The notes beneath the pieces were generated by a model. It saw only the letters and a program-made list of their open reading frames with translations, was not told the DNA's origin and searched no databases. The translations under genes were made by a program, and so were the position numbers. Positions 34,316-45,475 of a stretch of 64,000 nt of DNA are shown piece after piece. Position 1 is the stretch's first letter; each line of letters begins with the position of its first letter. The stretch is from Choristoneura fumiferana (Eukaryota; Arthropoda; Insecta; Lepidoptera; Tortricidae). The stretch is taken from NCBI RefSeq assembly GCF_025370935.1, contig NC_133476.1, positions 15,898,954 to 15,962,953 on the forward strand. Reading direction: 5' to 3'.

Positions 34316-36025
34316 AGACAAATTTTTGAAAACTGTTTCGTTATCACTTTTGTCACGACTAAATGATTTCTTTCTTTCTTTCAATGTTTATTTATTAACG
34401 ACGTTTTTATTCATTTTAAATTACTTAATTGCAATCGCTATGCTAAAGATATTTAGTAATGTGACAGTTTCAAATGAAAATAAAAATTGAAAAAAAAAGA
34501 AAAAAAAACCTAAAAAATGCTTAGAAAAAAGAATCTACGGCTCTGGATCCTGTGCTAGGAGTCCCTGCGTTATAAAGTATAGATATTGCTGATAACACCC
34601 ATCCATTATATTAATCTATCGTGTATTTGAAACCCAATGAGTATCTACATTCAATATTCCCGACAAAAAAAACATAAAACAGCCTCAGTTTAATCATGCC
34701 CGTAATAACGCGCAAGCAAACAAACTGTATTTAATTTTCCCTTTTCCATCATTTTACTCCCACGTGCCGCTACGCACCACTAATTACTATGACAATCTAC
34801 TATAAGGCCACGTTTCCATTCCAACGCCCGCAGGCGGGAAGTGGGCGATCGATCCCCCGACGTCATCGACACCGATACTCAAAACTTTGTGATCCCAACA
34901 ATAGCTTTAATAAATTGCTTTTGTAAACTTTAAACCGCTTTGAGGAATTCCCGTTTCACCGTCTTTTGTTTCATGACGGTGTGGTCCTGCCCTAACTGGG
35001 ACAGCTCGCTTTGAAAAAAAGTTGAAAAAATAACCCGAAGGATAATGATTTTCACTAGAATGAATAGAAAGCCGATAAGAACCGATAAGGAATGACCGTC
35101 GGTAATATTCTGGAGGCATTTTCGTAATATATATTTTGATTGGTGGAATTTTCTCGCCCTTTGTCTGGCAACACTGGGATAAATTGGAGATATCGCGCAG
35201 ATAAACGTGACACCGGGGAAACTAGGCCGTCCGTCCATAATGATTAATGTTGCCATTTATCCCACATTCCCCGAGGATCCAGGAAAAAGTTGATTGATGT
35301 TGGTTCGTGGGATTCCGAAATATTTCTGCCTATTTCCGGTACAATTTTAGTATATGTCCAAGCCTTTGTCTAGAAAAATTGACGTTTATTATCGAGTCTT
35401 GGATATATTATTAATACCAGTTCCATGAAAACCTAATGTAATCTTTTACAGATCTTTAAGGTTTTTGCCTTTTAATATCCAGGTAACGACGACGTTAATA
35501 GAATATTTTATTATACATCTATGTACGTGCAAGTATATGTATACTTAGAAAAGATAATCGAGAGAATAAACAATTCTTACGACCGTGGGAAACTTTTCAG
35601 TGTTCATTCTTGTTTTTTCCTCAAAATACGTATATTTACCTTAACATCCACCATAAACTTAATGTCGAAGATGACGTAACCCCAACCCCTTTTACACTAA
35701 TAGCGGAAGCAAGGAGGTCGTATTTTATTTATTTTCGGCACGACTGACACACTGACAATAAAACCGAGGTTATATTACACGGCAATAGAAACTAAGCCAT
35801 TATTCTCACATCAGAAATGAAATATTACAGTCGCGTAGTTATCCATTCTATCTATATTTTGTAATTTTGTAATTTAAGACATCGCTATACAAACCCAGAG
35901 TCTAGCGCGAAGGCCGTAGAAAAGTCAAATGTATTGTTTTTTATTCAACTGTTATTTTGTAATTTTTTGTGGACAGTGTAACTTTATTACTAAATAAAAT
36001 TATTCTTATTCTTATTATCACGTGG
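34316..36025. other. Non-coding DNA with GC-balanced blocks
   Basis: 34740-34890 and 34930-35290 are less AT-rich than their surroundings and may be conserved non-coding DNA. The overlapping minus frames at 34907-35256 are not supported by domain features. The rest shows nothing. Confidence 0.4.
35041..35205. promoter_or_regulatory. Cluster of GATAA motifs
   Basis: Five GATAA words within 165 bp (35041, 35074, 35084, 35178 and 35201), two of them GATAAG ten bases apart. GATA factors bind such sites. Enhancer function is inferred only. Confidence 0.25.
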
Positions 36026-36027
36026 CG

Positions 36028-36275
36028 GAAGCTGAGATGGCCTAGTAGTTTGTCCTATTGGCTCTAAAGCAGTGGGTCGTGGGGTCGAGCCCAGGCTTGC
36101 ACCTCTGAATGTTTCGGAATTTATGTGCGAAATACATTTGTTAATCATGAGTTTTACGGTGAAGGAAAATAATTTAATAAATAGTACACGTACAAGCCGC
36201 TCTGGGGCCGCGTGAAAACTCCCAATCCCTCTTCTTCTGAGAGGAGGTCTGTTCCCACGAAACGTACAAAAACAT
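36028..36275 (+). mobile_element. tRNA-derived SINE, diverged and near full length
   Basis: GCTGAGATGGCCTAGTAGTT head, GGGGTCGAGCCC B box, ACCTCTGAATGTTTCGGAAT body, and TTCTGAGAGGAGGTCTGTTC tail. More diverged than the copy at 27691. Confidence 0.75.
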
Positions 36276-36312
36276 AATAGCGTAGGCACCTTCGATAAAG
36301 TAGCCGACATGT

Positions 36313-36449
36313 TATAGCCGAGTTCATAAACTTGTGAGCAAAAATTTGATCAAAAATATCTAAACACGCTTCTACACCGTTAACAATAAAGTCGTGTTCA
36401 GATATTTTTGATCAAGTTTTTGCTCACAAGTGTATAAACTCGACTGTAC
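36313..36449. mobile_element. Palindromic MITE (mariner-like ends)
   Basis: 137 bp. GAGTTCATAAACTTGTGAGC and TTGATCAAAAATATCT pair with AGATATTTTTGATCAAG and GCTCACAAGTGTATAAACTC. TA borders both ends. Confidence 0.8.
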
Positions 36450-36471
36450 AACCTCTATAAAATCTAAAAAA

Positions 36472-36735
36472 TCAAAATCATTTATTCAGTAAATAGGCCG
36501 CAATGGGCACTTTTACACGTTATTTTTTAAACTACCAGCGCTTTCGGAAAGACCATCATTGCCAAGAAGAAGAATGCGCCGCAAGAAACTTGGCAGAAAG
36601 TCATTTTTTCAACATAAAATAATTACAAATAAAATACTTAAAAACTACAGTATACAATTAAATAAAAAAAATACAAAAAATAAAAATAAAGTTAACATGC
36701 ATTGCTCTACCGTTCCCTTATTACTATCAAATTTC
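36472..36735 (-). repeat. LINE 3' tail (GAATTTGAA type), inverted copy
   Basis: TTATTCAGTAAATAGGCCGC, ACCATCATTGCCAAGAAGAA and TGCGCCGCAAGAAACTTGGC are the complement of 22280-22390. Confidence 0.75.
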
Positions 36736-37870
36736 AAAAGACAATGGCATTCCATAAACAGTACTAAGCTTAAAGCGTTTCATCAAGTTTTAATTAATTA
36801 GTAATGTTGTCTGTTTGTCAGTTAGTTCCGACAGAGAATTAAACATTGAACAATAGTGTGACAGCCACTTTGGAACACAATAAGTGCGATAAGGTTCTTT
36901 GTGCATTGAGATGATGGGATTTACTGTAATTAATTAATTTCATTGTTTTGTGTTAATAAGTACTAACTAAATTATGCCATCCAGCCTATTATAATAAAAA
37001 TTGAAATTACAATAAGAATTTTAATAATTATAGCAAATAAAATATAAATAATAAATTGGCTGCGACAGACATACAACGAAGTGATCCTAAGAGGATTCCT
37101 TCTTTTGAGTCAAAAACATTTTCGCTGGCTTGTTTTTGTCTCCGAAAAAATATGACGGAGTACAGTTTTGTGCATGCGACATGGTGGCACTTTTTTTTAT
37201 TAAATATTAGTTACAACGAAAAAAACAACCATGGCACCACATTATTTTATTTGTTAGTTAGAAGACATAAATAATTTCGTGACAGAGTGGTCGGAAACAA
37301 TGCAACGAAAAGAACTTTGACCCTTTCCCTTTTGAGGTATGGAACTCAAAAAACATAGAATATATCGAGGGTATTCCGGCAAAACAGAATAAGTGCAAAT
37401 TCTTTTTAAAAAAAAGTTACACACAGATGCCTCTGTTTACTCAATCAGATTACTCAATTTTTCTGCTTTATTTATCTAGCAAAACCGTATAAAAAATAAA
37501 TATTGTGCACTTATCCGGTTCTGCCAGAATACCCTCGATATTAGCCAAAAATACAAGCCAAAATTTCGCACAACTTTGCCACAGCTACATCACTAATAAA
37601 AATTACAGAATCGTCAATGTAACGCTGACCGAACAATGGTTGCCCGTGACATTGGCGAGGTCAGCGCGAAGATGACAAATGACCTAACAACGCATTTAAA
37701 TTTAAAGTACGTCATTGTTAGTGTGTGCCTTTAGAAGTTTAATCTTGCGTAAAGATGACTCAGCTGTCATTTATTACGCTGTTATAATTCTTATTTAACA
37801 TAATCGTACTGAGCCAAGTTTAATTTATACTTAGTATGATTTTGGTTGACAAAATGTTAGTAAGAATAAT
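36736..37870. other. Non-coding DNA
   Basis: Nothing recognised. Confidence 0.45.
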
Positions 37871-37872
37871 GT

Positions 37873-38059
37873 ATCATCGTCTCAGTTTATATACGTCCCA
37901 CTGCTGGTTACAGGCCTCCTCTCAGAAAGAGAAGGCTTGGGCCATTGTATAGTCGGGGTAAGAAAAGGTTCGTCACTTTTCAACTCTATTTCAATTACGT
38001 TAAGGTCCAAAAGTGACGAAATTTTCTTACCCCGACATACCTGCGCGGGCCTAATGCGT
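37873..38059 (-). mobile_element. SINE 3' tail split by a MITE
   Basis: Left part ATACGTCCCACTGCTGG and AGGCCTCCTCTCAGAAAGAG, right part CTGCGCGGGCC. In intact copies these are separated by about a dozen bases only. Confidence 0.7.
37950..38039. mobile_element. 90-bp palindromic MITE nested in the SINE
   Basis: GTCGGGGTAAGAAAAGGTTC pairs with TTTTCTTACCCCGAC at the right; inner CGTCACTTTT pairs with AAAAGTGACG. Flanked by TA. Confidence 0.8.
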
Positions 38060-38259
38060 TTTTCATGAACCAATAGAAACGCTCCATTTTATTTATTCCA
38101 AAGACCTGAGCGAAAACAGCTGAGCGGTTTCTAAAAGTCATCGATATTTTAATTTCAAAATCTGATCTTATTCAAGATAATTCTATGAAAGTGAAAAAAT
38201 ACGTTTATAGCTCCTTCAAAATAATGTTCCCATCGTTATATTTCAAGGCTATATCACTT

Positions 38260-38540
38260 TAATCAGTGCATCGATACCTTTCCGGTCAACCGTCCACCGG
38301 ATCCTGACCACGCCGCCCCAACAGTCCCTTCGTCCCCAGAGCTCTACGTAACCTGGTAGCAAGTCACGCATCACACAGTCACGCAACCGACGTGACATTG
38401 CCAGTGACGTCACAAGGCCACGAAGCGCTGTGAAATATCAATTCACACCAATTGTGGTGCTGTTAAATCATAAGCAAACAATGCGAGCGGTAAACACGGT
38501 GTGTATGGCGGTTACGAGGTATATAATATATGTATATTGT
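38260..38540. promoter_or_regulatory. GC-balanced block with a consensus CRE
   Basis: Contains TGACGTCA (38405-38412) and TGTGGT (near 38454) in a segment clearly richer in GC than its flanks. Regulatory role inferred. Confidence 0.25.
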
Positions 38541-38627
38541 AAATTTATAAGTGGTTTTTAAGTTGTTTACGCGTAATATTCTGAGTGTTTTATTATTTAA
38601 AATAATGTTACGTTTTCTATCATTTTT

Positions 38628-38840
38628 TAACTCCCGACGCAAAAGGAGGGGTGTAATAATATAAGTTTGACCGCTATGTGTGGCTGTGTGTCTGCGTGAG
38701 TGTCTGTCTGTGGCACCGTAGTTCTTAAAGGGGTAAACCGATTTTAACGCAGTTTTTTATTTGAAAGCAGGGTTTCGTCAAAATCGGTTCAGCCATTTTT
38801 GAGGTATTGAACTTTGAAGTGACAATGTCGGAGGTTTTCC
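38628..38840 (+). repeat. Interspersed repeat (GCAAAAGGAGGGGTGT type)
   Basis: ACTCCCGACGCAAAAGGAGG, GTGTCTGTCTGTGGCACCGT and AAAATCGGTTCAGCCATTTT. Reference copy for the segments at 15920, 28915 and 45030. Confidence 0.65.
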
Positions 38841-39760
38841 AACTCTTTCTTGGTTAGGTTATATTTGTCGTGAACAAAGTGATTCTCTGGAACTTTTTTT
38901 TGTAAACAAACATAACCTTTACCTAATCTACTGCATTCTACAAGATAAAATCAAAATTTTATAACCAATGAAATTATGTTAAACGAAAGGTGTAATGGTT
39001 ACCACTCACCATCGTATTTTTATTAAATTACAATAATTACCATTTTCAAACAAGTTTCTCTACCTTCAAAGGCACTTAAAAAAAAAATCGGCTCTATTTT
39101 CCAAAAACTAAACCCAGAGCGAAGCCGGGGCGTTTCACTAGCATATGTATCGTAAATATTAACCTTTCATAGCCTTTCATGGAGTGGAGTGTTCGTGATT
39201 TGTTTGGAGTCTTTGACATTCGTTTGACACGTGTCTTTCTTTACTTCTTAAGTCATGGGAGCATGTCAGAAACATGAAAAGTTATCTAATAGTGAATACC
39301 GCATTTAAATCGGTCGCTTAGTTAAAAAGAAAGCGTACCTAATAGACGGCGGAAAGTGACGTTATTTCATACTATGTAAAGATTGACAGTTTATTGTTAA
39401 TTATTAAAGGCAATTTAAAAAATACCAAAAGCAAAATGAGCGTATCAGAAACAAGACCTTTTTTTGCTTAGTAAAAGGTATTATTTTTATGGTTTAAATC
39501 TTAACAACTCATCAAGGGACTAAAGAACATCCTATAAATAATTCTGTTAATTTATTTCGTACCTTACGCAAACCCCGATAAGACTCATTAACCCGTGTGG
39601 TATTCTGTTGGAGTCCCGACCTTTTGGCTTAAGGTCGGCGTGAGGTCGGCTTAATTGTAAATAGTGATCAAACGGCGGATTCTGCTTGTTAATCAAATTG
39701 TCTTACTAAGTATATTTAACTTATTCACTAAGTAATTAAAAGACAAATTTTAATGAACTA
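38841..39760. other. Non-coding DNA
   Basis: Nothing recognised. Confidence 0.45.
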
Positions 39761-39764
39761 CAAA

Positions 39765-39930
39765 CAATTACTTTGTTCACCCACGAGCGTATCAAACTCG
39801 TCTACGCAACGAATATGTATTTATACAGTATCTCCTTTCCCAGACTAAGTAGGTACATAATAGCGCCACAACCACACTACCCTGTTGCGTTTCGAACTCA
39901 ACCAGAGTTCATCATCAGAACAATGCACAG
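39765..39930 (-). repeat. Repeat carrying a hammerhead-like motif, copy 2
   Basis: Similar to 63590-63850 at its left edge (TTACTTTGTTCACCC) and across the motif core CGAACTCAACCAGAG. Confidence 0.5.
39883..39922 (-). ncRNA. Hammerhead-like motif
   Basis: Minus strand: CTGATGA, then T, stem GAACTC / GAGTTC with loop TGGTT, then GAAAC. TGTT before the core pairs with AACA after it as a 4-bp stem I. The UH at the cleavage position is not kept (GCAAC instead of GCGTC), so this copy is probably inactive. Confidence 0.4.
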
Positions 39931-40002
39931 CACATTTAATAAGACGATCTAAATTATTTAAATTATTGTGTAAAACAAAAAAAATACAGGTTAAGAAAAA
40001 GC

Positions 40003-40135
40003 TGGTAACACATTGTCCTGAGTGGGGCTGATTTAATACTATTCGATGTTTATATGTATTTAGTCATTCCCTCTGATATATTTTTCTATGTATTGATTGT
40101 GTAAATAAATGGTTCTCTCTTTATTATATCGAAAA
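40003..40135 (+). repeat. LINE 3' tail (CTGAGTGGGG type), copy 3
   Basis: TGAGTGGGGCTGATTTAATA, CTATTCGATGTTTATATGTA and TTGATTGTGTAAATAAATGG. Confidence 0.55.
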
Positions 40136-40460
40136 ATAAAAGAAAACAACCATTACCTGTGGATAATGTGACTTAGTGGTTATACTCACATAAATAAAGT
40201 GTGTCATGAGTAGAAATAGAATATGTTTTAACGCCACAAGAATGTTAATTTATGTATAAGAAAAAAAGACAAGCGTAAAGAGGAAAGATTTTTCATTTTC
40301 TAATAACCTCGATAATTGTCCTCAAACTATTGACCTCCAAATGACCTCTATCTCCGTTTATTACTTGTATTAAATCGTAAATATTTTTATGAATTAAGTT
40401 TACAGTATCTATTTTAATTAATAACTTTTACTTTTAATGTTTTCAAACCTTATTTAAGTT
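40136..40460. other. Non-coding DNA
   Basis: Nothing recognised. Confidence 0.45.
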
Positions 40461-40463
40461 TTC

Positions 40464-40600
40464 AATGGTGTGTGAGTGTGAAGTTCCCAATCCACACTGA
40501 GCTCGCGTGAGAACTACAGTCTAAGTTCTCTCATTCTGAGAGGAGGCCTGTGCCCCACAGTGGGGCGTATATAGGCAGGGATGTTGTCGTTGTGTACTCT
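40464..40600 (+). mobile_element. SINE 3' half
   Basis: AATGGTGTGTGAGTGTGAAG, then CTGAGAGGAGGCCTGTGCCC, CACAGTGGGGCGTATATAGG. 5' truncated. Confidence 0.8.
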
Positions 40601-40727
40601 CATGCCCTCACGAGAGTGAAAACGGGTACATCTTTACCATTAACTTTTCTTGGAATTTACCAGTAAAGATTGCAGAAAGACGTAATCTTCTTCTATACTA
40701 TTCTTCTTATTTCTTCTTCTATTTTGT

Positions 40728-40884
40728 ATTGTGTGTGTGTGTGTTGCTAAGCGCGAAACTCGGGACCGGCTGGACCGATTTCACAAATATTTTTTTTGTT
40801 GCGTTCGTTATTGTCAGGAGAAGGTTTTTGTGGAAGAAAATTTAGAAAAATTACAACGGTGGCGAAGCCGTGGGCAATAGTTAG
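40728..40884 (+). mobile_element. Helitron-like fragment, 3' part
   Basis: GCGCGAAACTCGGGACCGGC to GGCGAAGCCGTGGGCAATAG and TTAG; the usual CTAG end has one change. It follows a short (GT)n run. Confidence 0.55.
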
Positions 40885-40963
40885 TTTTAAATATAACATC
40901 TTGCTGGCTAGCTGAAGCACAGTTTTAGACATTTAGAAGCAATTAATTACTATACAAACTACG

Positions 40964-41130
40964 CCATGGTGGCCTAGTGGTTTGCCCTATCGCCTCTCAA
41001 GCAGAGGTTCGAGGGGTTCAAACCCCAGCCCGCACCTCTGAGTTTTTGAAACTCATGTGCGAAACGAGCTTTACGGCGAAGAAAAACATCGTGACGAAAC
41101 CTGCACACATCTCTGAAGTAATTCAATACT
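40964..41130 (+). mobile_element. tRNA-derived SINE, 5' half
   Basis: CCATGGTGGCCTAGTGGTTT head, a GGGTTCAAACCC B box, ACCTCTGAGTTTTTGAAACT body, and CATCGTGACGAAACCTGCAC. The 3' half is absent. Confidence 0.8.
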
Positions 41131-41269
41131 CAAAATAATAAACACGGTTGGTCGTTATAACCAGTGTTATTTTGGCATTTAAGATCGTGTTGGGACTTTT
41201 TTCTTGGTCGTTACATCCGATATATCGTTATAAATGGTGTCCCCCTTCATTTTACTTAAATCACCCTGT

Positions 41270-41400
41270 GTATAGGCGTAGTCGATTCAAACTGTGATCG
41301 CGGCCATGACAGTACGAGCGTGTGCCAATGTCACCCATTCATCGGCGCCGCGCTGGTGCGTGACACGTTTTATTTACGCTGCGCCGGCGCAGGTGGCCGT
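41270..41400. other. GC-balanced block
   Basis: CpG-richer than its flanks, including CATCGGCGCCGCGCTGGTGC. No frame supported. It may be a conserved non-coding element. Confidence 0.25.
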
Positions 41401-41668
41401 TATACGACTTTTACAAAATATATGACCCTAGGAAATATCTATGCAAGTGTGAAAGATGGTGACGTCAGAAACTGGAGGGTCAGTGAACAATAACAGAATG
41501 AAATAACAACACCACACGTGTGTATTTTCTACTAGCATGAGCACCAATATGGCTTACATAAATCCAATCGACAGAGTTTATAAAATCACCAAATATATTA
41601 AATACGTCCTAGGTACTACGAGAATGCGAAACAAACAGTCAACAACCAGTATTCTAGTACCTAAGCTA

Positions 41669-41893
41669 TCCATACTAATATTATAAATGCGAAAGCGTGT
41701 TTGTATGTTTGTGTGTTTGTCCGTGTGTCACGCCATAACGGAGCGACGGATCGACGTGATTTTTGGCACAGAGATAGTTTATGGGCCCGAGAGTGACATA
41801 AGCTACTTTTTATCCCGAAAAAATGCACAGTTCCCGAGGGAACAGCGCGCAATAACCGAATAACACGCGGGCGGAACCGCGGGCAAAAGCTTG
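41669..41893 (+). mobile_element. Helitron-like element, complete copy
   Basis: 5' A|TCCATACTAATATTATAAATG and 3' GCGGAACCGCGGGCAAAAGC then TTG|T. Non-autonomous Helitrons start TC, end CTRR after a short hairpin, and sit between A and T; the end here is CTTG, one base off. The GCGGAACCGC segment can form the 3' hairpin. Confidence 0.65.
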
Positions 41894-41909
41894 TTTATTT
41901 ATATATTAA

Positions 41910-42090
41910 CTAGCCGTTACCCGCGACTCCGTCCGCGCAGAATACGTTTATCGCTATCCCGCGGGAAAAATGCAATTATCCGGGATAAAAACTATCCTAT
42001 GTCCTTCAACTTCTCCGGGACTCAAACTATCTGTATACCGAATTTTATCTAAATCGCTTAAACATCCAAACATATTTACAAACTTTGACA
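41910..42090 (-). mobile_element. Helitron-like element, inverted member of a pair
   Basis: Begins CTAGCCGTTACCCGCGACTC (complement of the 3' end) and runs to the junction at 42090. Its own 5' TACTAATATT is missing. Confidence 0.65.
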
Positions 42091-42307
42091 TCCCACTAAT
42101 ATTATAAATGCGAAAGTTTGTGTCTGTTTGTTTGTTTATTTGTTTGTCTGTTACTTCATCACGTCTAAACCACTGTTCTGATTTAGATGAAGTTCGGTAT
42201 ACAGATATTTTGAGTCCCGGAGAAGGACATAGGATAGTTTTTATCCCGGAAAATTTAATAGTATAGGTAAACGAATTCTGCGCGGACGGAGTCGAGGGTA
42301 ACGGCTA
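42091..42307 (+). mobile_element. Helitron-like element, complete copy
   Basis: A|TCCCACTAATATTATAAATG at the 5' end and GGTAACGGCTAG|T at the 3' end (CTAG 42304-42307). The internal ACATAGGATAGTTTTTATCC is shared with the copy at 53626. 217 bp. Confidence 0.75.
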
Positions 42308-43015
42308 GTTTATAATATATGTAGGATGGATTTAGATGAAGAACAAAAGAATGATGAATTGATGACATAAAATAAATACAGCAAAGTTGCACTTTAAGCT
42401 CATTTTTAAGCATACACGTTCACTCTAATTCCGTTGTCTCGTAATAATCTTTCAAAGATTGATAATTTGCAAGGATTGACTGGTTGATCTTCCGCTACTT
42501 ACTGGTAAACTAGTAATTTTACTTTAATTTATATCAACGTAAATACTTTTTTATAATGTGTCTATAGCCCAATAATGACAGTTATTTTCATATTATCTAC
42601 TTAAAATTGACTAAATCATAACAGTGTGGCCTACATCGATGGCCATTGACGGATGCAACCCGAGGGAATTGACCCCATCATCCAATATCCTCCTAACCGG
42701 TAGCATCTGGCTGTACTAGTCCAATACCAGTACTAGATCCAGATAACTAGTGCAAACAGATTGTCAAGGCCACGATAACTTAACAATTTAGCCTAGCGTC
42801 TGACTAGTCTGACAGGCGTGGTCCGAAGTCACAGGGGACATGACCTCTCCCAAAATCGTACATGTCAAATTGAAAAAAATCTAAAACTTTACAAAATAAA
42901 AAAAGCTATTTTTTGCCCCTAGCCGCGATGCATTATTATTAGAGACCCCCTCCAAAATTTCAGGCTACGACCGCACCTGGTGTCTGAGTGTCGTCCTAGA
43001 ATCTTAATGTCGCAT
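42308..43015. other. Non-coding DNA
   Basis: 42630-42850 is somewhat GC-richer. No gene recognised. Confidence 0.35.
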
Positions 43016-43018
43016 CTT

Positions 43019-43255
43019 TCTAACATTATAAATGCGAATGAGATTGTTTGTTTGTTTATTAGGTTTTCACGTTTAACCCCTCATCTGTTTAAAAAGCACT
43101 TTTGCTGATTAAAAAAAAAAAGACAGCTCGGATCCGTGTCTTAAGTATATTAACTGTGGGTTAAGCATCTACTAAACGGATGATGGACATTTAATTTTGG
43201 CATGGAGACAGTTTGAGACCTTGGAAAAACATAGGATAAATAATAGAATATTACC
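43019..43255 (+). mobile_element. Helitron-like element, 3' end missing
   Basis: TCTAACATTATAAATGCGAA start, then AGTTTGAGACCTTGGAAAAA and ACATAGGATAAATAATAGA. Confidence 0.5.
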
Positions 43256-45025
43256 TACGAGTACATCTACAAATAGTTTAGATTGAGTTCTTAACATTTA
43301 ACTGAATAAATTAAGCTACATAGAAGTTATACGTGTAGTTATGTAATAAAATAATTTAGATTTTTCACAATAAAAAATACTTATCAGAATCCACTTCGAT
43401 GTGGGTATATACAAAATTATTCTGATTGCGACTGTACCTTGACATGTTCGTTCCTGTTTAGTCAGCATTTGCCGCACTTATCAAAAAAAATCTTGATAGA
43501 GGCAGAAGAAACTCCCTGCGACAGGTTCCTACCGAGTGTCATATACGAACTTGTCAAGGTATCAATTGATTCTGGCGTTTTTTTTCTAGATCCAAGTCTT
43601 AAATCAGTAGAGCGCAAAACTATCATCGCATTTGTATTGATTTCACTGACAATAATTATTTGAAATAACCATATTTCCAACAAAACAACGTGTTATTGTT
43701 CTCAAGTGCGTCACAGCCGACAACAGATGCATCAGTGACGCAATATCGTTAAAGTGCAAATTAGTATGAAATTGCCCTTTCTCTAAGCATTACGTTAATT
43801 GTTTACTCTGAAACTGAAGCGTGACAAAGTGGAACGCGAGGGACTCGGTACTCTATTCATATTCAAATATCAACAGTATATTAAATTAAATATACTTTAT
43901 ATCTTAGCTTGTTTATGTGATGAGATAAAACGCTATCTAGTTAGGACTGTGGCACTTAACGTGAAGTTAATTTGTTTTAAGACTACTTTGTTTCGGTTGT
44001 ACTGTATAGTCGTGTAGCCACGCGAATTTTTCAAAGTACCCGCATTTGTTTTTTTTGTCATGTCTTTGTATGTACATATGTACGTAAACCTTTTATTGCA
44101 TTAAATTTTTCTCTATTTTCATCTTTTTTCTGAACTCCTTACTATATTATGGTGTTCAATAAAAAGAGTAATTGTATTATATTGTACAAAAATAAAGAAT
44201 TGACATCCGTTGAGATACATTTACAAAAGCGAACGTATTCCTTTGAGGGATCTGTTACCTTTAAAAAAGCATAGTTAGGGCGCTTGCGCACTACAAGACC
44301 GGACCGGAATAAAACGGTCATAACCTAATTCCACGCGGACGAAGTCGCCGGCAAATGCTAGTATTACTATATACAAAATATATAATTATGAATGATACAT
44401 AAAATAGATGAGAACGTAATAATAATAAAAGCAGTGTTGTCTCGCAAAGGCTGTGAAGTGGTAGGCGTAAGCTAGTTTGTATTGGAAAACAGTCCGCATA
44501 TAAACTTCAAAGAGCCACAACTGCAGAAAACTGTTATGAGAAGGCTTATTTAAATCGATATCCCTCGGTTCTAGGTCATTCCTAACATTAGACTGCGAGC
44601 TAAAGCCAGATTAGCCTAGATCGATCGCTGGATTTGGCCCGACTAAATACAGTCAGCCTTAATAAGTCTGACACTTTACTAATTTCTCTAAGTAAACAAC
44701 AGTACCACACCAGAGACACAATCGCATTTAACCTGCCGATAATAAGTATTGTAACTTATTTTTGTTTTGCTGTGTGTTCTGTTATGTTTTCAAATTACAA
44801 TTGTTTCTTGTAGTATAAATAAGTATAAGTAAGGATAGAGCGTAGTATTTACATAAAAACGTTCAATGAAAATTTATTATCGAAGGGAAGGTAAGGTAAA
44901 TAAGAAATAGAGTGATCATTAATCTAATTAAGAAAGTTAGGTGTTTGCTAGTACAGTCTGGTTTACCAGTGTAATATCTTGTGTCATACCTACTGCCTAA
45001 TGTAATATTGTGGACGCGGTATCAA
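43256..45025. other. Non-coding DNA
   Basis: The plus frame at 43439-43663 follows a ttcctgtttag acceptor-like site but has no recognised domain and an overlapping minus frame. A Helitron-like 3' end (GAAGTCGCCGGCAAATGCTAG) closes at 44361. Nothing else recognised. Confidence 0.35.
44310..44361 (+). mobile_element. Helitron-like 3' end fragment
   Basis: CCACGCGGACGAAGTCGCCG then GCAAATGCTAG|T. The body is missing. Confidence 0.55.
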
Positions 45026-45027
45026 TT

Positions 45028-45115
45028 TTTATCCCGATGCAAAAAGAGGGGAGTTTATAAGTTCAACCTGTGAATCTGCCTACGGTAACGTAGCTCCTAA
45101 ACAGATGTACAAATT
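45028..45115 (+). repeat. Interspersed repeat (GCAAAAAGAGGGG type), 5' fragment
   Basis: TCCCGATGCAAAAAGAGGGG, AGTTTATAAGTTCAACC and GGTAACGTAGCTCCTAAACA. Confidence 0.5.
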
Positions 45116-45341
45116 TTCATGTTTTTTTTTATGTTTTATTAGAAATACTAATCAAGCGACTTTGTCTTATTGCAAAAATGATTATCAGCATAAATCGTTC
45201 TGTTATTTGTTATCTTCCTGTGTAATTGGTAGACGCTCGGACAAAACGTAATTTAGCTTTATTATAATTTGTAGCGTTTTTTTTAAATCGTTGGTAGTCA
45301 AATGTAGTTCTTCATCATTCCGTAATATAATCTTTACCATA

Positions 45342-45475
45342 TACAGTCAAGGGCATAAAATATGTACGTTACACCTTATATGTACGTCTGTACACCTTTA
45401 TGACACTAACCATGAGGTCGATGTATAAATAAATTTGACGCTATGGCTGTATAGATATTTATGCCCTCAATTGTA
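45342..45475. mobile_element. MITE with TACAGTCAAGGGCATAAA ends
   Basis: Left TACAGTCAAGGGCATAAAAT and right ATTTATGCCCTCAATTGTA are inverted. About 134 bp, probably Tc1/mariner-derived. Confidence 0.7.

Noticed and set aside
43439..43663. Exon after an acceptor-like ttcctgtttag
   Set aside because: Frame of 74 codons with no recognised domain, no donor evident and an opposing minus frame of the same length.
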